Positions 11,429 to 24,568 are shown, counted from the first letter of the stretch. The stretch: 64,000 nucleotides of DNA from Emydura subglobosa (GCA_007922225.1 ML679956.1:71726111-71790110); one strand, 5' to 3'. The notes: generated by a model not told the origin, from the sequence alone. Made by a program: numbers and translations.

Positions 11429-14400
11429 TAATAATTACTAGCTAATAGGCCTATTAATAAAACTACAGAATAATTATGGGCTCAAGCCTGAGCTAATTTA
11501 GGTGTGTGCTACTCCCATTGATCTTCAAATGGGATTAATAGCTCTGCAACTGAAGACAGAATTGAGCCTTATGTTTGTAATTTTTGTTTTGAAATATTCA
11601 AATTGAGCAGAAAGAGGCATCATTAGTTGTAGCCGTGCAATGAGCTGCTGCAGTGTATGGATTATTTTGTGCCTCTGGCTGTATTGAATTAGATAGCTTG
11701 ATGAATGTGACCTAATAATGTGCTTCTCAAAGCTGTAGCCAGCTAAGCCCCTGCTGCCAGAGGAAGTGGACCTGCGTGGAGTTACAATCACCTGAACCTG
11801 CAGTAACAGGGTGCTGAATGGGTCCTTTGGTCCCCAGTGGATTATTAAAGAATTTTTACTTCCTGTGCCTGGGTCCAGGTTTGTGCCCTGGTGGTCGCGT
11901 CCTGCTTTGTTTGAACAGACGTGTCTCCTGCACTTGTGTTGACATCGTCTCCCTGCTGAGATCCATAGAGCGGCAATGAGATTTTATTTTTTCCCCCCTG
12001 CATGTTTTCCAACCAAGCGTCCATATCTGTGAGCATAATTTTGTGCCCACAGTAAATTGCTCCCACAGCTTTGTGCCCTCTGTTGTATTCATGGCTCTTT
12101 CCTGGCAATTCAGTGTTGTATTTGTGAGGAAGTGAAGGGGGGAATAAATTATGGGGACCAAACTGCACCTTGAAAAATGGAGGTATCTTGAACTTTAACA
12201 ATGCCCGTGGCAGGGACAGCATATAGCGAGACAGCCCTAGAAAAGGGTCTTTTACTGTGTGGGAGGAGGAACCTCTCTGTTCTTGTTCTTGTTTTTATCC
12301 TTGCCTTATATCTGCCGTATAAGGGTTGTCTTACCGTGAGGGTTAGGAAATCGCAGTGGGGTGTTCGTGACTAGTCTTGTAAGCTGGATGGTGCAGTCGG
12401 AACGTGGATAGTGTAGTCAGAGTGTGTTCAAGGAAGAGCTGAGTGGGGCTTCTGTGTTCGTGAAACGTGTCTTTTAAGGACAGACGGCCACGTTCTAAGC
12501 TGTGCCTCTCAGGAGGCAGAGCACAAAAGGCTGAGACCAGAAAAGGTGGGGAGCAAAGCTGGCTTCATGCCTTTTATGCCTCCCTCCTCCTGGCTCAGGC
12601 AACATGTAACTTTGGGGGGGGAGCAAGAAGGGGGAAGGAAGCGCAGTTTAAAGATTCTGGTGCTATGCAGCAGGGTTCAAGGAAGGGCACATAAACCCTG
12701 ACAGAAATCAGGGGAGGGAGGGGGGAGAGCGGCAGCATGTGACCCTCCCTCCCCCGTGCGTCACCTCTGTCCTGGTTGCTGGAGTTAGAGCCGCTCCAGG
12801 GGCTTCTCTAACATATTTAGGCCATGCAAGTCTGTAGTGATTAGTACACTGGCCATTCCTCCCCTAGGCCGAGGGCTGCTTTGGAGAGTGACGTAGAGCT
12901 GCCTACTTCAACCCCGTTCCAGTGGAGCAGCGTAAAGGAGCCTGTATGGGAGTGTTGTTCGGGGTCAGAGTTAAGGTTACATGTTTCCTGCGGGGAGGGG
13001 CTGTGTTGTGGAGTGGGGGTGAGGAAGAGCTACATTGTTGAGTTTTCCAGTGTTTTGAGATTACCTGGGTGGAACTGTGTTTGTGGGGAGAGGGGGCACG
13101 CTACCTATCCAGGTCCCATAAGTCTTCTGGGCAACTGAGCCTTGAATCTACCTGGCAGATTCATCTCAACCCTCTTTTAGCTCTTTATGGTTGTGGGGCA
13201 TTACTTAACCTAACAGGCCTTCCTTCTGGGTATTAAAGGAGAAGAAAGCAGGATGTGGAAGAGGGGAGGAGGCTACTCTCCTGCTGGAGCCTTTATTTGA
13301 AAGGCCATTGGATAAACCCCACAGGGGGTAAGATCTTCTTCTAATTTATAATTACACCATGGTCAAGAGAAGGATAGTTGTTAGCTGGGTTATTTGTTAT
13401 ACGCTATGTAAGGGAAGTCACCGAGTCTGTTTAGGGTTGGGGAAAACACACCAGTAACGATTGTGTTTTTAAAACAAGTAATAAAACTGCTTGTACAACA
13501 CCGCAACTTTGAAGGTTTCTGCCTTAGGCATTTCTAAGACATGAGCCTCTGTCACACTGATGTAAATTAGGAGTAATTCCATTGCCTCCAATGGAGTTGT
13601 ACTACTCTTCTGGTTTCCCTGGGGGAAATTCAAATAGGAGTTAAATTCCATGCCAGCCACCCTGTCTAATCAGCCTGCCAAGCTTGGAGCTTGCAAATTG
13701 TTCTCCCATACTATGTTTTCAACACTCTGTCTTACAAACCAGTTGGGGACTGAGAAGTTCATAAAATTGAATATCTCACAATTATGGTAGGTCCAGTGCA
13801 TAAGTTGCATGGTGCACTGCATCGCTTTCTTCTTGTCCTTGAAACCACTGCAAAGCGATTTCCAATGCATGGAAGGCATCAGAATGTGAATGGAGAGCCG
13901 ACTTGTTCTTCACTGAAATCACACTCATTAGGTGATTTTTGTTTTTCCTGTAGTGGAAAAATGGTACATATAACTGGTTGCTTGTCAGATTGGTGTTCAT
14001 AAAATGGAAGCTCTACCATATTAAAGTGCTGATCAAGCAAATGCTGAAGTGTTTGCGTAACTTTATGTACTGATTCCCTTGAAGTCAGTGACACTGTTCA
14101 TGGCCACAGGTATATAGGATTGATGCCTTGCTCTTCCATACATCTAGAAGATATTCCGATCACCACATCTGTGCTGCACTGCAATTATTTCCTTTAGGAT
14201 AAAAATGCACTTAAATGAGTTGAAAGAAGCTTTCTGTCTGAAGAAACTACTGTTAACCTTCAACTCCTGCATGGAGATGTGGCCTTAAATGTCTTCTGAA
14301 TTGGTCACATTCCTAGATTATGGTAAATATGAGTTCAAGAACCTGAAGTACCGTAGTGCTTTTCTGTTTACAGAGATCCCAAGTTGCTTAGAACATCAGT

Positions 14401-14812
14401 GAGCAAACCTTCAGAGCGGCTTCAGAAATCCTGCATTGCAGTAGGGTCTTCCATTACTCGATCGTATACTAGTGGTGCTTGTGATATTCAGAGCTACGTT
14501 TTGCCCTCAGTTACACCATTATAACCCCAGTGATCCCTCTTACAGGGTTGCATGGAGGTGAATGACAGCAGAATGTGACTCACGAGTCATAAGCAATGAT
14601 ACAAAGGAAGTGTGCTTTGTCGGTAACCATGGTTTCAGCACAGTATGCAATAATCTGAATGACTGGGTTTTTTAAGCTGAAATTTAATACTTTTCCTCCA
14701 GTGTGACTGGGTAATGAGATTAATTGTGCTGTGCTCGCTTATGTTTAAATGAAGGATTCTCTATTTATCTAACATTAGATGGACATTTATAACATTCTGT
14801 ATTGCTGCAGAC
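11429..14812. other. Non-coding, nothing recognised
   Basis: No family-level coding similarity is seen. Around 12600-12780 there are G runs (12611, 12718) and a GC-richer patch, but no convincing promoter arrangement. Confidence 0.45.
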
Positions 14813-14825
14813 AAGATAAGAGGAC

Positions 14826-16325
14826 TTGCAGCTGGAAGGAATAGAAGGAGGAAGGCCGGAGAATCGCACCAACACCAGGAAGAGACAGGTCTACTCCCTA
14901 CTAAGAAGAACGGATAGACCTGTAACCAGAGCTGATCCAGAGAACAGAAGGGTGTGCGTTCTGCCAGGAGCTAAGATGTGTGGTGTGGACCTGAGGCTTA
15001 AGAGGATCCTAGTGGGAGCAGGCAAAAATCCACTGATTGTCCTTCACTTGGGAACAAATGATACTGTTCGATTCTTGCTGGAATGCATCCAGGGAGACTA
15101 CGCCAGGCTGGAGAAGATGCTTAAAGAAATGGAGGCCCAGATGATCTTCAGTGGAATTCTACCTGTCCCTAGAGGGAGAGAGTGAAGGCAAAACAAGATT
15201 ATGATGATCAACAGATGGCCCAGGCAGTGGTGCTGGGAAGAGGACTTCGGGGTGTTGGACCTCGGGAAGCCATTCACAGACAGAGGACTGTTCTCCTGGG
15301 TTGTACTCCACCTCAGGATGGAGGGTGGCACAACTGACTACAAGAGCTTTAAACTAGAAATCGGGGGGAGACAGTTGAGAGATGCTCATGTAATCTCCAC
15401 ACCTGACTCAAGTATTGAGCATGAGGGAAATCTAGTAAGAGAGGATACAGCAATGAAGCAAGGGACAACAGAGGGTAGGAGAATGGACTCCAAGAGGAAA
15501 GATAGTGTCATTGTTATTGGCACGGTTGCTATAGGCAACAATGGCAGTAAAATCACTGCCTACAGGGCGAGGAATCTGGATGAAGCCAAACTGAAACAAC
15601 TAAGACGTCTGTATACCAATGCGAGGAGCCTGGGTAACAAAATGGAGGAACTAGAGCTACTGGTGCGGGAAGTGAAACCAGACATTATAGGGATAACAGA
15701 AACATGGTGGAGTCATGACTGGAGTACAGATATTGAAGGGTATGTGCTGTTCAGAAAAAACAGAAATAAAGGCAAAGGTGATGGAGTAGCATTGTATATT
15801 AAGGAGTTAGACTGTAAAAAAATCAGAAGTGATGGAATGGATAAAACGGAATCTGTTTGGGCCAAAATCATTTTGGGGAGGAAAGCTAACAGAGGCTCCA
15901 CTGGGATGGTGCTTGGGGTGTGCTACAGACCACGAAGGTCCAATCTGGATATGAATGGAGACCTCTGTAATACTTTCAGTGAAATAAATACTGCTGGGAA
16001 TTGTGTGATTATGGGATTCTTTAATTTACCAAATACAGATTTGAGGACAAGTGCTACTAATAATGATAGAGCCCAAATATTTCTGGGTATGATAGCTGAC
16101 AGATTTCTTCACCAAATGACCACTGAACCAACAAGAGGTAACGTGATTTTACATTTAGTGTGGGTAAATAGTGAGGACCTCATAGAAGAATTGGTTGTAG
16201 AAGACAACCTAGGTTCACGTGATCATGAGCTAATTCAATTTAAACTAAATGGAAGAATAAACAAAAATAGGTCTGCAACTAGGATCCTTGATTTCAAAAG
16301 GGCAAACTTTAAAAAAAAAAATTAA
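14826..16325 (+). pseudogene. LINE ORF: esterase-like plus endonuclease domains, one in-frame stop
   Basis: One reading frame stays open from 14826 to 16325 except for TGA at 15183-15185. The first part has LHLGTNDT (the Gly-x-Asn-Asp block of SGNH hydrolases) and SLLRRTD where related LINEs have a GDSLLRRTD-like catalytic block; the Gly-Asp is now Val-Tyr but the Ser remains. The second part is an endonuclease: LYTNARSLGNKMEELELL, DIIGITETWW, GVCYRP. The position usually GDFNLP reads GFFNLP, so an active-site Asp is lost, and the SDH block reads SRDH. The frame ends in a run of A that encodes Lys. Confidence 0.85.
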
Positions 16326-16559
16326 GGAAAGTAGTTAGGAAAGTGGACTCACATTGTAATGAGTAATGAGGAGGTGGGGGATAGTGGCTGGCTGGCTAAT
16401 GGAAATGGGGGTATGGAAGTAGAAATTACCACATCTGAGGTAGAAGTCAAACACAAACTGCTCAGTGGGAGAAAATTGAAGGGGCCCATATAATTTCCAT
16501 TCAAGAATATTAAAGGAACTGGCACACGAAATCACAAACTCAATAGCAAGGATTTTTAA

Positions 16560-17858
16560 TAATCTGTAAGCTCGGGGTTCAGACCATATGACTGGAGGAT
16601 TGCTAATATAGTATCTATTTTTAAGAAAGGGGGGGAAAAAGTGATCCAGAAAACCACAGGCCTGTTAGTTTGACCTCAGTTGTATGCAATGTCTTGGAAC
16701 AAATTTTGAAAGAGAAAGTAGTTAAGGACATAGAGGTAATCGGGATGAAATAGAATATGGTTTTACAAAAGGTAAAGACCAACTTTATTTCTTTCTTTAA
16801 GAAGATAACTGAGTTTTTAGACAAAGGAAATGCAGTAGATCTAATCTACCTCAATTTCAGTAAGACATTTGATACTGTTCCAAATGGGAATTTATTAGTT
16901 AAATTGGAGAAGATGGGAATTAATATGAGAATTGAAAGTGGATCAGGTTAAAAGGCAGACTACAGCGGGTCATAGTGAAAGATGAACCGTCAGGCTGGAG
17001 GGAGGTTACTAGTGGAGTTCTTCGGCGGTAAGTTTTGGGACCAGTTTTATTTAACATTTTCATTTGTGTGATCTTGGCACAAAAAGTGGGAGTGTGCTAA
17101 TAAAATTTGAAGATGACATAAAGTTGGGAGGTATTGCCAATATGGAGGAGGACTGGAATACCATACGAGAAGATCTGGAAATATTGAAAACTGGAGTAAT
17201 AGAAATGGGATTAAATTTAATAGTGCAAGGACTGACTTAAGGACTAACAACAAGAATTTTTGCTATAAGCTAAGGATGTATCGGTTGGAAGCGACAGAGG
17301 AGGAGAAAGACCTGGGCGTATTGGTTGGTCACAGGTTGACTATGAGCCGCCAGTGTGACGTGGCTGTGAAAAAGGCTGATGCAATCATAGGATGCATCAG
17401 GCAAGTATTTCCAGTGGAGGCGGGGAAGTGTTATTACCTCTATACAAGGCACTAGTGAGACCTCATCTGGAATACTGTGTGCAATTCTGATCTCTCATGT
17501 CTAAGAAAAATAACTTCAAACTGGAACAGGTACAGAGAAGGGCCCCTTGGATGACCAGTGGACTGGAGAATCTACCTTACAAGAGAAGAGCAAAGAAGCT
17601 TGACTTGTTTATCTTAACCAAACAAAGAATGAGGGAAGATGATATAGTTGCTTTCTATAAATACATCATAGGGATAAATACCAGGAAGGGAGAGGAGTTA
17701 TTTAAGTTACGTGCCAATGTGAACACAAGAACAAATGGATATAAATTGGCCATCAACAAGTTTAGTCTTGAAATTAGACTAAGGCTTCTGCTAATCAGAG
17801 GAAGAGTGAAGTTCTGGAACAGGCTTCCAAGGGAACACTGGGGGCAAAACACCTAACT
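16560..17858 (+). pseudogene. LINE reverse transcriptase remnant
   Basis: Pieces in different frames include IFKKG, CNVLEQILKEKVVKDIEV, FLDKGNAVDLIYLNFSKTFD (finger and palm motif A), SGWREVTSGV, and FEDD at about 17107 in place of the family's FADD box; the two Asp remain. The C-terminal part from 17497 (LEQVQRRAPW to FWNRLPREHW) is open for 119 codons. Several frameshifts and stops separate the pieces. Confidence 0.85.
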
Positions 17859-18509
17859 GGTTTCAAAATTGAGCCTAATAAGCTTATGGAGGGGATGGTA
17901 GGTCACATGCCATTGTAGGCAACCTTATCATATCTGTGACTGCTAGAAAGAAATATCCCCAATGGCCAGAGATGGGACACTAGATGGGGAGGGCTCTGAG
18001 TTACTACAATAAATTCTTTCCCAAGTGTCTGGCTGTTGGATGTTGCCAACAGGTTTCGGGTCTTCCTGATCGCCATATCTGAGATCAGGAAGGAATTTTC
18101 CCCAGGTCAGATTGGCAGAGACCCTGGAGGAGTTTTGCCTTCCTCTGCAGCATGGGACACAGGTCACTGGCTGGTTTAAACTAGTGTCAATGGTGGGTTC
18201 TCTGTAACCTGAAGTCTTTAAATCATGATTTGAGAACTTTGGTAATTCAGCCAGAGGTTCTGGGTCTATTACAGGAGCCAGTGAGTGAGGTCCCGTGTTC
18301 TGCAATGTACAGGAGGTCAGACTAGTTGGTCACAACGGTCCCTTCTGGCCTTAAGATCTGAGGTACCATTAACACTTGTACAGTGCTTTACATTTTTCAG
18401 AAGAGACAGGCCCCAGAGAAATGCTTGTATAATCCACTGGTGTGTGTATTACAGGTTCCCCCACCCCACCCCGTGCCCAATCCACAGAGGATAGGGGTCT
18501 GTTATTGCC

Positions 18510-18660
18510 TTAGCTAGAGAGCCCTGGCTCTTTAGCTCAGTCTGTAGCAGTTCCTGCTTCCAGCTCTAGTAGTTCATCCCCCAGTGTGTTGGCCAAGATA
18601 ACAGCCATTGTATTTGTTACCCGGGTGCTCCCCTCTGCTATCAGCTCTTGACTGCACTAG
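18510..18660 (+). repeat. tRNA-derived SINE-like fragment
   Basis: GCTCTTTAGCTCAGTCTGTA resembles a tRNA A box, and GCCAAGATAACAGCCATTG follows where the related copy at 26185 has GCCAAGAGGGCAACCACC. Confidence 0.5.
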
Positions 18661-18709
18661 GGATTTTGCTCGTATAAAGAGTTGCTATGCTGCCAAAAGT
18701 TTCTAGTGT

Positions 18710-18900
18710 AGACCTGGCCTGTGTCTCGGTTCCCCGTCTGTAAAATGGGGATAATTTGTTCATTTCTCCCACCCTTAATCTGTTTAGATGGTGAGCTCTT
18801 GAGGGCGAGGAGCGTCTCTCTCACCATGTGTTTATGCAGTGCTGAGGACAATGGGTCCCTGACCGCAGCTGGGGCCTCTAGGCGCTAACATAAGGCAAAT
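18710..18900 (+). repeat. MIR-like SINE 3' segment
   Basis: TCGGTTCCCCGTCTGTAAAA and TGGGGATAAT match the MIR core. The tail includes GATGGTGAGCTCTTGAGGGC. Confidence 0.6.
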
Positions 18901-19424
18901 GATAAATGGCAAACAAGCCACCAAACGAATTCAACCCAGTGGTCAAAAACACCACAGCTTACAAAGTAGGACAGGAACAAGGAAAGAAAGATGAAGGTTG
19001 ATGTCCCTATGGGAGCAGAGGTAAAGGTGTTACCATCTCTTAGCTGTGCAGTGGCCTGTTTTCATGTATTTGGGCTTTTTACTATAACCTTAACTATGAA
19101 GCCTGGGTTTCAAATGGCAGGTTTTGGTAACTGAAATGTTTTTGTCAGGTTTCTTTTCTTTCTTTTTAGTACTCATCTGTGCCTGATCTGCACCATCGGC
19201 CCGCATATAACTCTCTTCCTTGTCTGGGAATATACACAGGGGTTACATCCCCTCCCACTGGGGTGGAGTGTAGCCACTGAGAGGGCTTGTGGAATTTACA
19301 CAGGCTGGATGCTCAGCCTGGGCTAACAACACTACTCTTGCAAAAAGCATGGTGAGATCTTTGACTGCGAATGATCAGGACTGTGGTTTTACATTTTGTC
19401 TAAATGGAGGCACCTCTGACAGCA

Positions 19425-19785
19425 AGCTGAGGCGTTGGTTGTCAGGCTGGAGGGAGGTTACTCATGGAGTTCGTCAGGGATCACCATATTTGGAGTTGAG
19501 AAGGAAATTTCCCCTAGGTCAGATTGACAGAGACCCTGGGGGTTTTGGGGGTTTTTTGCCTTCCTCTGCAGTATGGGTCACGGGTAATGGGCAGCTTTAA
19601 ACTAGCATAAATGATGGAGTCTCTGTACCTTGAAGTCTTTGAATCATGATTTGAGGATTTCAGTAACTCAGCCAAAAGCTATGGGTCTATTACAGAAGGG
19701 GGGGTGGGAGAGATGCTGTGGCATGCAATGTGCAGGGGGTCAGACTAGATGAACGTGATGGTCCCTTCTTGCCTTAAAGTCTGAG
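19425..19785 (+). repeat. CR1/L3-type LINE fragment with internal deletion
   Basis: An RT scrap (SGWREVTHGV, from CAGGCTGGAGGGAGGTTACT) is joined straight to the 3' UTR (ATCACCATATTTGGAGTTGA to CTAGATGAACGTGATGGTCC). The part between, present in the copy at 16996-18060, is missing. Confidence 0.8.
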
Positions 19786-22230
19786 CGTATGGTTCAGTAA
19801 TGACTCAGTAGCTGATATTCGTCCCTTCTCCAGCACCTTGGGTTTTTCCTAGATCTCTGTCCCAACTTGGTTAGCTAGTGTGAGTTGATGAGATCACAGT
19901 CTGCATTGCACATAACTCTTCACAGGATCCTGTTTTACTTTTGCTGCCTCCCTGTCCACATTAAATTCAGCTGGTGCTCTTGTGTGTTTGCTGATGGAAG
20001 CAGATCCATGGATCTATCGTTTGCTGCCTCTTAGTAATGACCTATTAGTGAAGCCAACAATAACAGGACTGTCTAGACTCTAGCTATCTGAACACTACTA
20101 AATTATTCCTTTGTCTCGTCTTCATTTTCTGTGTCTCTTGACAGCTGGGCCATTTTGGGTGGTCTTGTGACCTTCAAACTCACAATTTCTGCTGTCATTT
20201 TCTTATGCAGAAGCTTACCTACCATACCAAAACTGAAACTTAACATCTCCTGATTCCTCTATCTGCTGTAGACTGTAGAAGTAAAGCAGTATAGCAGGAC
20301 TTTGAAGTATGCACTTGATGCAGGAAGATAGGCATCAAATTTCAGTAATTGCTTTAATCAGATTTCGCCTGGTCCTGTAGAGTGCAGAGTATACTAAACT
20401 CCAGTAGCAATCAACATACGCCGTGAGTGCCCAGCACCGTGCAGGATTGCTTTGAGGTCTTGCTGAAATGGGTAGGGAGGCTTTCTTTAAAAACACAACA
20501 CTGTCCACCCACCCACACAACAATTGTCATAGACAAAGGGCAATAGATTTGCTAGCAAAAGTATGCAGAAAGATGATGCCTGATATTCAGAGATGCTGAG
20601 CTTCTGTACCTCATGTCGACTCTGAGCTGAAGTCAATGGGTGTCTTTTCCTTCTTCCTCGTTGCCTTTAATAGGAATTTGGATCAGGCCCACTGAGTTCA
20701 TTTAGTGTTGTAGGCACTGAGGGCTTCTGAAAATCAGGCCCATTTCCTTTGAAATGGTATACAACCATGGCAATTTGAAAAGGGAAGATAACCCCCTGCT
20801 GTGTTTTTAGAAGTCTCCAATGTGTGTTAGTGATTAGTAATAAAAAAGAAGCAGGGCAGGGGGACAATAAAATAAATTCACCAGAAATGCTTTAAAGGAG
20901 TTGATGAATGTGATATGAAGGGGTTTGGTGGTAGGGGAGAGGGAACTGGGGACAAAAACAACAGATAATACAAAAAGAAACTTAGACCCAGATCCACAGA
21001 GTTTAGGCTCCTAAGTTCCACTGACATTGGTGAGAGTTAGGAATCTAAATACTTTTGTTCTTTTCCTATATTGTTATTGCTGTCATAACTACCCTCTCTA
21101 GCCCCTGATCTAGTGTAATCAGCGATACCTGTGCTACACATGTTCTATGGATAAACAGTGGACTCAGCTCCACCAGGAATTCATCCTAGTACATTTCACC
21201 AGTGCTAAATTAACTGGGGAAGTGAACAAAAGGGGTTGGAGTGAAAGGGAGGTTGTGGGGACCAATTCCTTTCACCCAGCTGTTCATATCCCAGAAAACC
21301 AGCACAGCTTTCTAGACCCTTTGAGGGCATCTGAGTACCGCATAGCACTTCCTTTGCCTTGTGTAACTTGCAGTTGTCTTGCTGTGGATCTGCGATGGAC
21401 CAGGGAGGTAGGTTTGCCATGGAGTCGCCTTGCTGCTTTTTTTCATAAGGCTGCAGCACACTAGCCAAGAACTTGATCTTGCAAGTCCCGCACATGCATG
21501 GGCTTCCCATGCCTCCGTTGGGCTTTCTGCCCATGGAGGGCTCACCAGTGTGCACCTCAAAATTTGTTTTTAATATCGCCAAGTAAAGAGCAGCAAAGGA
21601 TGACGTGTCTTTAGCAGGAGAATCTTGGGAGTGGCATTTGGTTTTGATTATCCGGTAGACTCCACTCCTTGTTTGACTCTTGATCAAACTAGCTAAGCTG
21701 GCTGCTCGGTTCCATGTAACAAAGTTCCCCGCCCTTTTACAGAGTCTGTTCGGGAATCCCAGGAGCCGCAATTAGGACGGGCCAGAGTTAGACTGGGCAG
21801 TGGCAACCGTATGCAAGAACTTTGTAAACAGGTCTGTGAAAGGACAGTTTTGCAAGTGGTGATGTAAATTCTGCATCTGTGCTGGACGCAGCTGAAATCC
21901 TGACTCTTGTAGTGTTTGCTGTTAAGCTGTGTGATCGAGAGTTGAGATCTATTTTGTGTTTTAACCTCTGAAGCATCTCTTGATGCGGAGAAATACACAG
22001 ACTTTTCAAGGAAGTAAAGTGCATCTATTTTCATCTATTTTCTATGTGCACAACTTAGAAAGAGGTTCCTGAAATGCAAATGTTTCAGGTTTGAGTGGAG
22101 GAAGAGAACTTTTCGTACTTGTAACAAAACAAGAAAGTCATCTTTTTGCGGCTTCTCTGTCTCATCTTGCAGCAATAACAATAATTGTTTCAGGTTTGTG
22201 TAATCCTGTTTAGTGCAGATAGTAATACTT
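19786..22230. other. Non-coding, largely unassigned
   Basis: There is no supported exon. A 188-codon open frame on minus (21205-21771) has no domain I recognise. Palindromic-repeat scraps (AATCAGGCCC, GGATCAGGCCC) occur near 20680-20740. Confidence 0.45.
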
Positions 22231-22239
22231 TGCAGTCAT

Positions 22240-22338
22240 TTATGGCTTTTCATCTAGGAAAGTGCTTTCAAAGTGCTTTAAATATGGGTATCATCTACCA
22301 CGTCCATAGATGGGGACACCAAGGTACAGAAAGTTTAA
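22240..22338 (+). repeat. MIR-like SINE, left part of an interrupted copy
   Basis: AAGTGCTTTCAAAGTGCTTT-type start, ATAGATGGGGACACCAAGGT and AGAAAGTTTAA, then broken. It resumes at 22537. Confidence 0.65.
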
Positions 22339-22536
22339 GACCTGAATGTTTCAGGTGTCTACTAATTTGGGTGCCCCTTTTCCAGGAGCCCAACTTGAGA
22401 AAACTAGGGTCTGACTTTTTAGATTGCTTAACACCTGCATTGGCGGCTGATTTCAGTTGGAACTGTAGGGGGCTGGGTACTTCTGAAAATCAGTTGATTG
22501 AAGTGGGATACCCACATTTAGCAGACATAAGTGGCA
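22339..22536. mobile_element. Small inverted-repeat element inside a MIR-like SINE
   Basis: The outer arms (left GACCTGAATGTTTCAGGTG and CTACTAATTTGGGTGCCC; right, inverted, CTGCTAAATGTGGGTATCCC) are imperfect inverted repeats. TAA lies directly on both sides (22336-22338 and 22537-22539), a 3-base duplication of the kind made by PIF/Harbinger transposases. Confidence 0.6.
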
Positions 22537-22640
22537 TAAGTGACTCAGCCAACATCACTACACATGGCATTCGTTGGCAGAGTCCGTAGCAGAACTGAGA
22601 TCGCCTGATCTACTCTCTAACCACTGCACCGTGCTGCCGG
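22537..22640 (+). repeat. MIR-like SINE, right part of an interrupted copy
   Basis: TAAGTGACTCAGCCAACATC through TCTCTAACCACTGCACCGTG continues the SINE from 22338. Confidence 0.65.
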
Positions 22641-23619
22641 AGGAACTTTCCATTTGAGGAATGCTCTGTTGCTGAGAGTCACGCAGGACTGGGTCTGGTA
22701 GACTAGTAATTAGCTCCCAGCCTGGTTGTGCTGGAGAGTCTAGAGCCGCTGGAACTGCTTCTGTCCCTGTTCTGGAGTTGCAGAAGGGTAAGGAATGTGA
22801 AAAACCTGTCAGGAGATGGGGGAACTCATGCAGAATTGCCTCTGGAGCTGTGTAGGGCTTGTAAATCAGTCATTGGCTTAGTAGTGGAAAGGCGGCATAG
22901 CAAAGCCAGGTTATTTTGTGTTTATTACTGGGAAGGGGCTCAAGGTGTACGAGCTTTTCATGACTCCCTTAGCTGTGGCAAGATCACTGCGTATGCAAAG
23001 GAAACCCTCGCTTCCCTCAAGCATTGCTGTTGTCACAAGGATTTTAGCCAATAAAGTGGAGGACTTCAGGGCTTTCATCTCCCTTCTTCGTTATGGGCAA
23101 CTGTCTTTCTTCTATAACCTCACTCATCCTCCCTGCATCTCAACAGCAGCATCCTAAATGTCGTAGTGATGGCTCCGATTGACTTGGTATTGCCCATTGC
23201 TCTCCAGCCAGCAGAGGTCTGTTTTTTTGGTGGGTAGTTTAACTCGTATCCAGATTTGCTGGCATTCCAGATTAAATTGTGTCCAGAAAGCTATCTGGGG
23301 TCAGGGGGAGACGAGTACAAGTGTCCAGGTTTCCAGTGCACGCTGCAGATGTTCAATTGTTTCTCAGGCTCTTTGCATTTTGCACGGTTGGTCAGCTCCA
23401 GCTTCCTTCAAGTTAGTTGCCTTGCAAGCTTTTTGTGACTACTGCTTAAATATGTGCAGGGGAGAGAAGGGGAGTGTAGAAAGGGGTTGCAGACCTCTTG
23501 CCCTCCCCCCCCCCCCCAAATTAAAATTAAAACTCAAGATGGATTGCCAAGGGAGGCATTTTCAGACCTGCCTTAGCAATGACGCTGCTCCCCATTTATG
23601 ATATACCCCACATTTTTTT
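22641..23619. other. Non-coding, nothing recognised; poly-C tract
   Basis: No supported exon is seen. A run of at least twelve C bases lies near 23505-23518, followed by an A/T stretch of AAATTAAAATTAAAA. Confidence 0.5.
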
Positions 23620-23775
23620 CCAGACCTCTTTAATTGTGGAGTCTCTGTAACTTGACGTCTTTAAACTATGATTTGAGGACTTCAGTAACTCAGCCAGGAA
23701 TTAGGGCTCTATGACAGGAGTGGGTGGGTCAGGTTCTGTGGCCTGCAATGTGCAGGAGGTCAGATTAGATCAGTG
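23620..23775 (+). repeat. CR1/L3-type LINE 3' tail
   Basis: GGAGTCTCTGTAACTTGACG, ACTATGATTTGAGGACTTCA and TGCAGGAGGTCAGATTAGAT match the tail of the element ending at 18365. Confidence 0.85.
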
Positions 23776-24568
23776 GTCCATAAAATGAGAGAGCTGGAGA
23801 ACCATGCGAATATGGAATACTTCATCTCTCCCTGATCTAGACTCTTGTGCAGTGTTGCTGTTGCCTTCTCAGTATTTGCTGCATCTCACACCAGAAGTGG
23901 CTGCATCCAGTCTCCAAAGAAGAGATCTCGATTATACTATATCCTTTACCTTACTGTGAGGTTTAATTAAATCTGATTTCAAATGGCGACTTGAAAAGCA
24001 ACATTAAAAGTTGAGTCCATGATTGCCATCCACTCATGGCTTCTGGTGATATGAAAGGAAGGCTGTCCCTCTGGAGAAAGATCTTTGAAGACAGCAGTTC
24101 ACTAGATGTTCCATGGTTTGGAGGTCGTCTTCATATTTGCATATTAGGTGTCCTACATTTTCTATTTGCATAGTAGGTAGTTGCAACACCCATATGAGGA
24201 CACATGTAAGCTGCCGAGATGAACTCCTAAGAAGAAAAGTGCTGTAGAATTGCAATTATTAATTTTAACCTCTGCAATGAAACAGCAGTACATTGTTTTC
24301 TGCTCAGACTTTGGTTTGATTTTTCCAGACCCTCTTTACTCCACGAAGAAGCTTTCTTTATGTGTAGTCATGTCTTGGAAAGATTTCTGCTTTGTATCCA
24401 ACTAGGATTTCAGAGTAACCAAACTGGAGATGGCCCCAAAAGAAATTGTCTGATGTTTTAAACCAGCCAGATTCCCACTAGAAAGTTATCACACCAAGTG
24501 CACGTTGGGACAGGATATGGAGAGTGGTGGTTGGCATCTTGCAGCTGTCTAGTCACAATTGGAAGGCT

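Larger units (their letters stand above)
14813..18365 (+). mobile_element. Nearly full-length CR1/L3-type LINE, inactive
   Basis: In order I see an SGNH-esterase-like region (14826-15350), an apurinic-type endonuclease (about 15600-16300), a decayed reverse transcriptase (16560-17860) and a long 3' UTR ending in AGGAGGTCAGACTAG and CCCTTCTGGCCTTAAG. Known L3/CR1 LINEs copy by target-primed reverse transcription. This copy is disabled by a stop at 15183, missense changes at endonuclease active-site positions and several frameshifts in the RT part. Its left edge is set by where LINE similarity begins and is approximate. Confidence 0.88.

Noticed and set aside
12600..12800. G-rich patch considered as a promoter for the MAP3K-like gene
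   Set aside because: No clear CpG density, no exon with a matching donor and no link to the downstream exons.
21205..21771. 188-codon open frame on minus
   Set aside because: There is no recognisable domain, Kozak start or splice framework, and an overlapping frame on plus is also long. It looks like chance in low-stop sequence.
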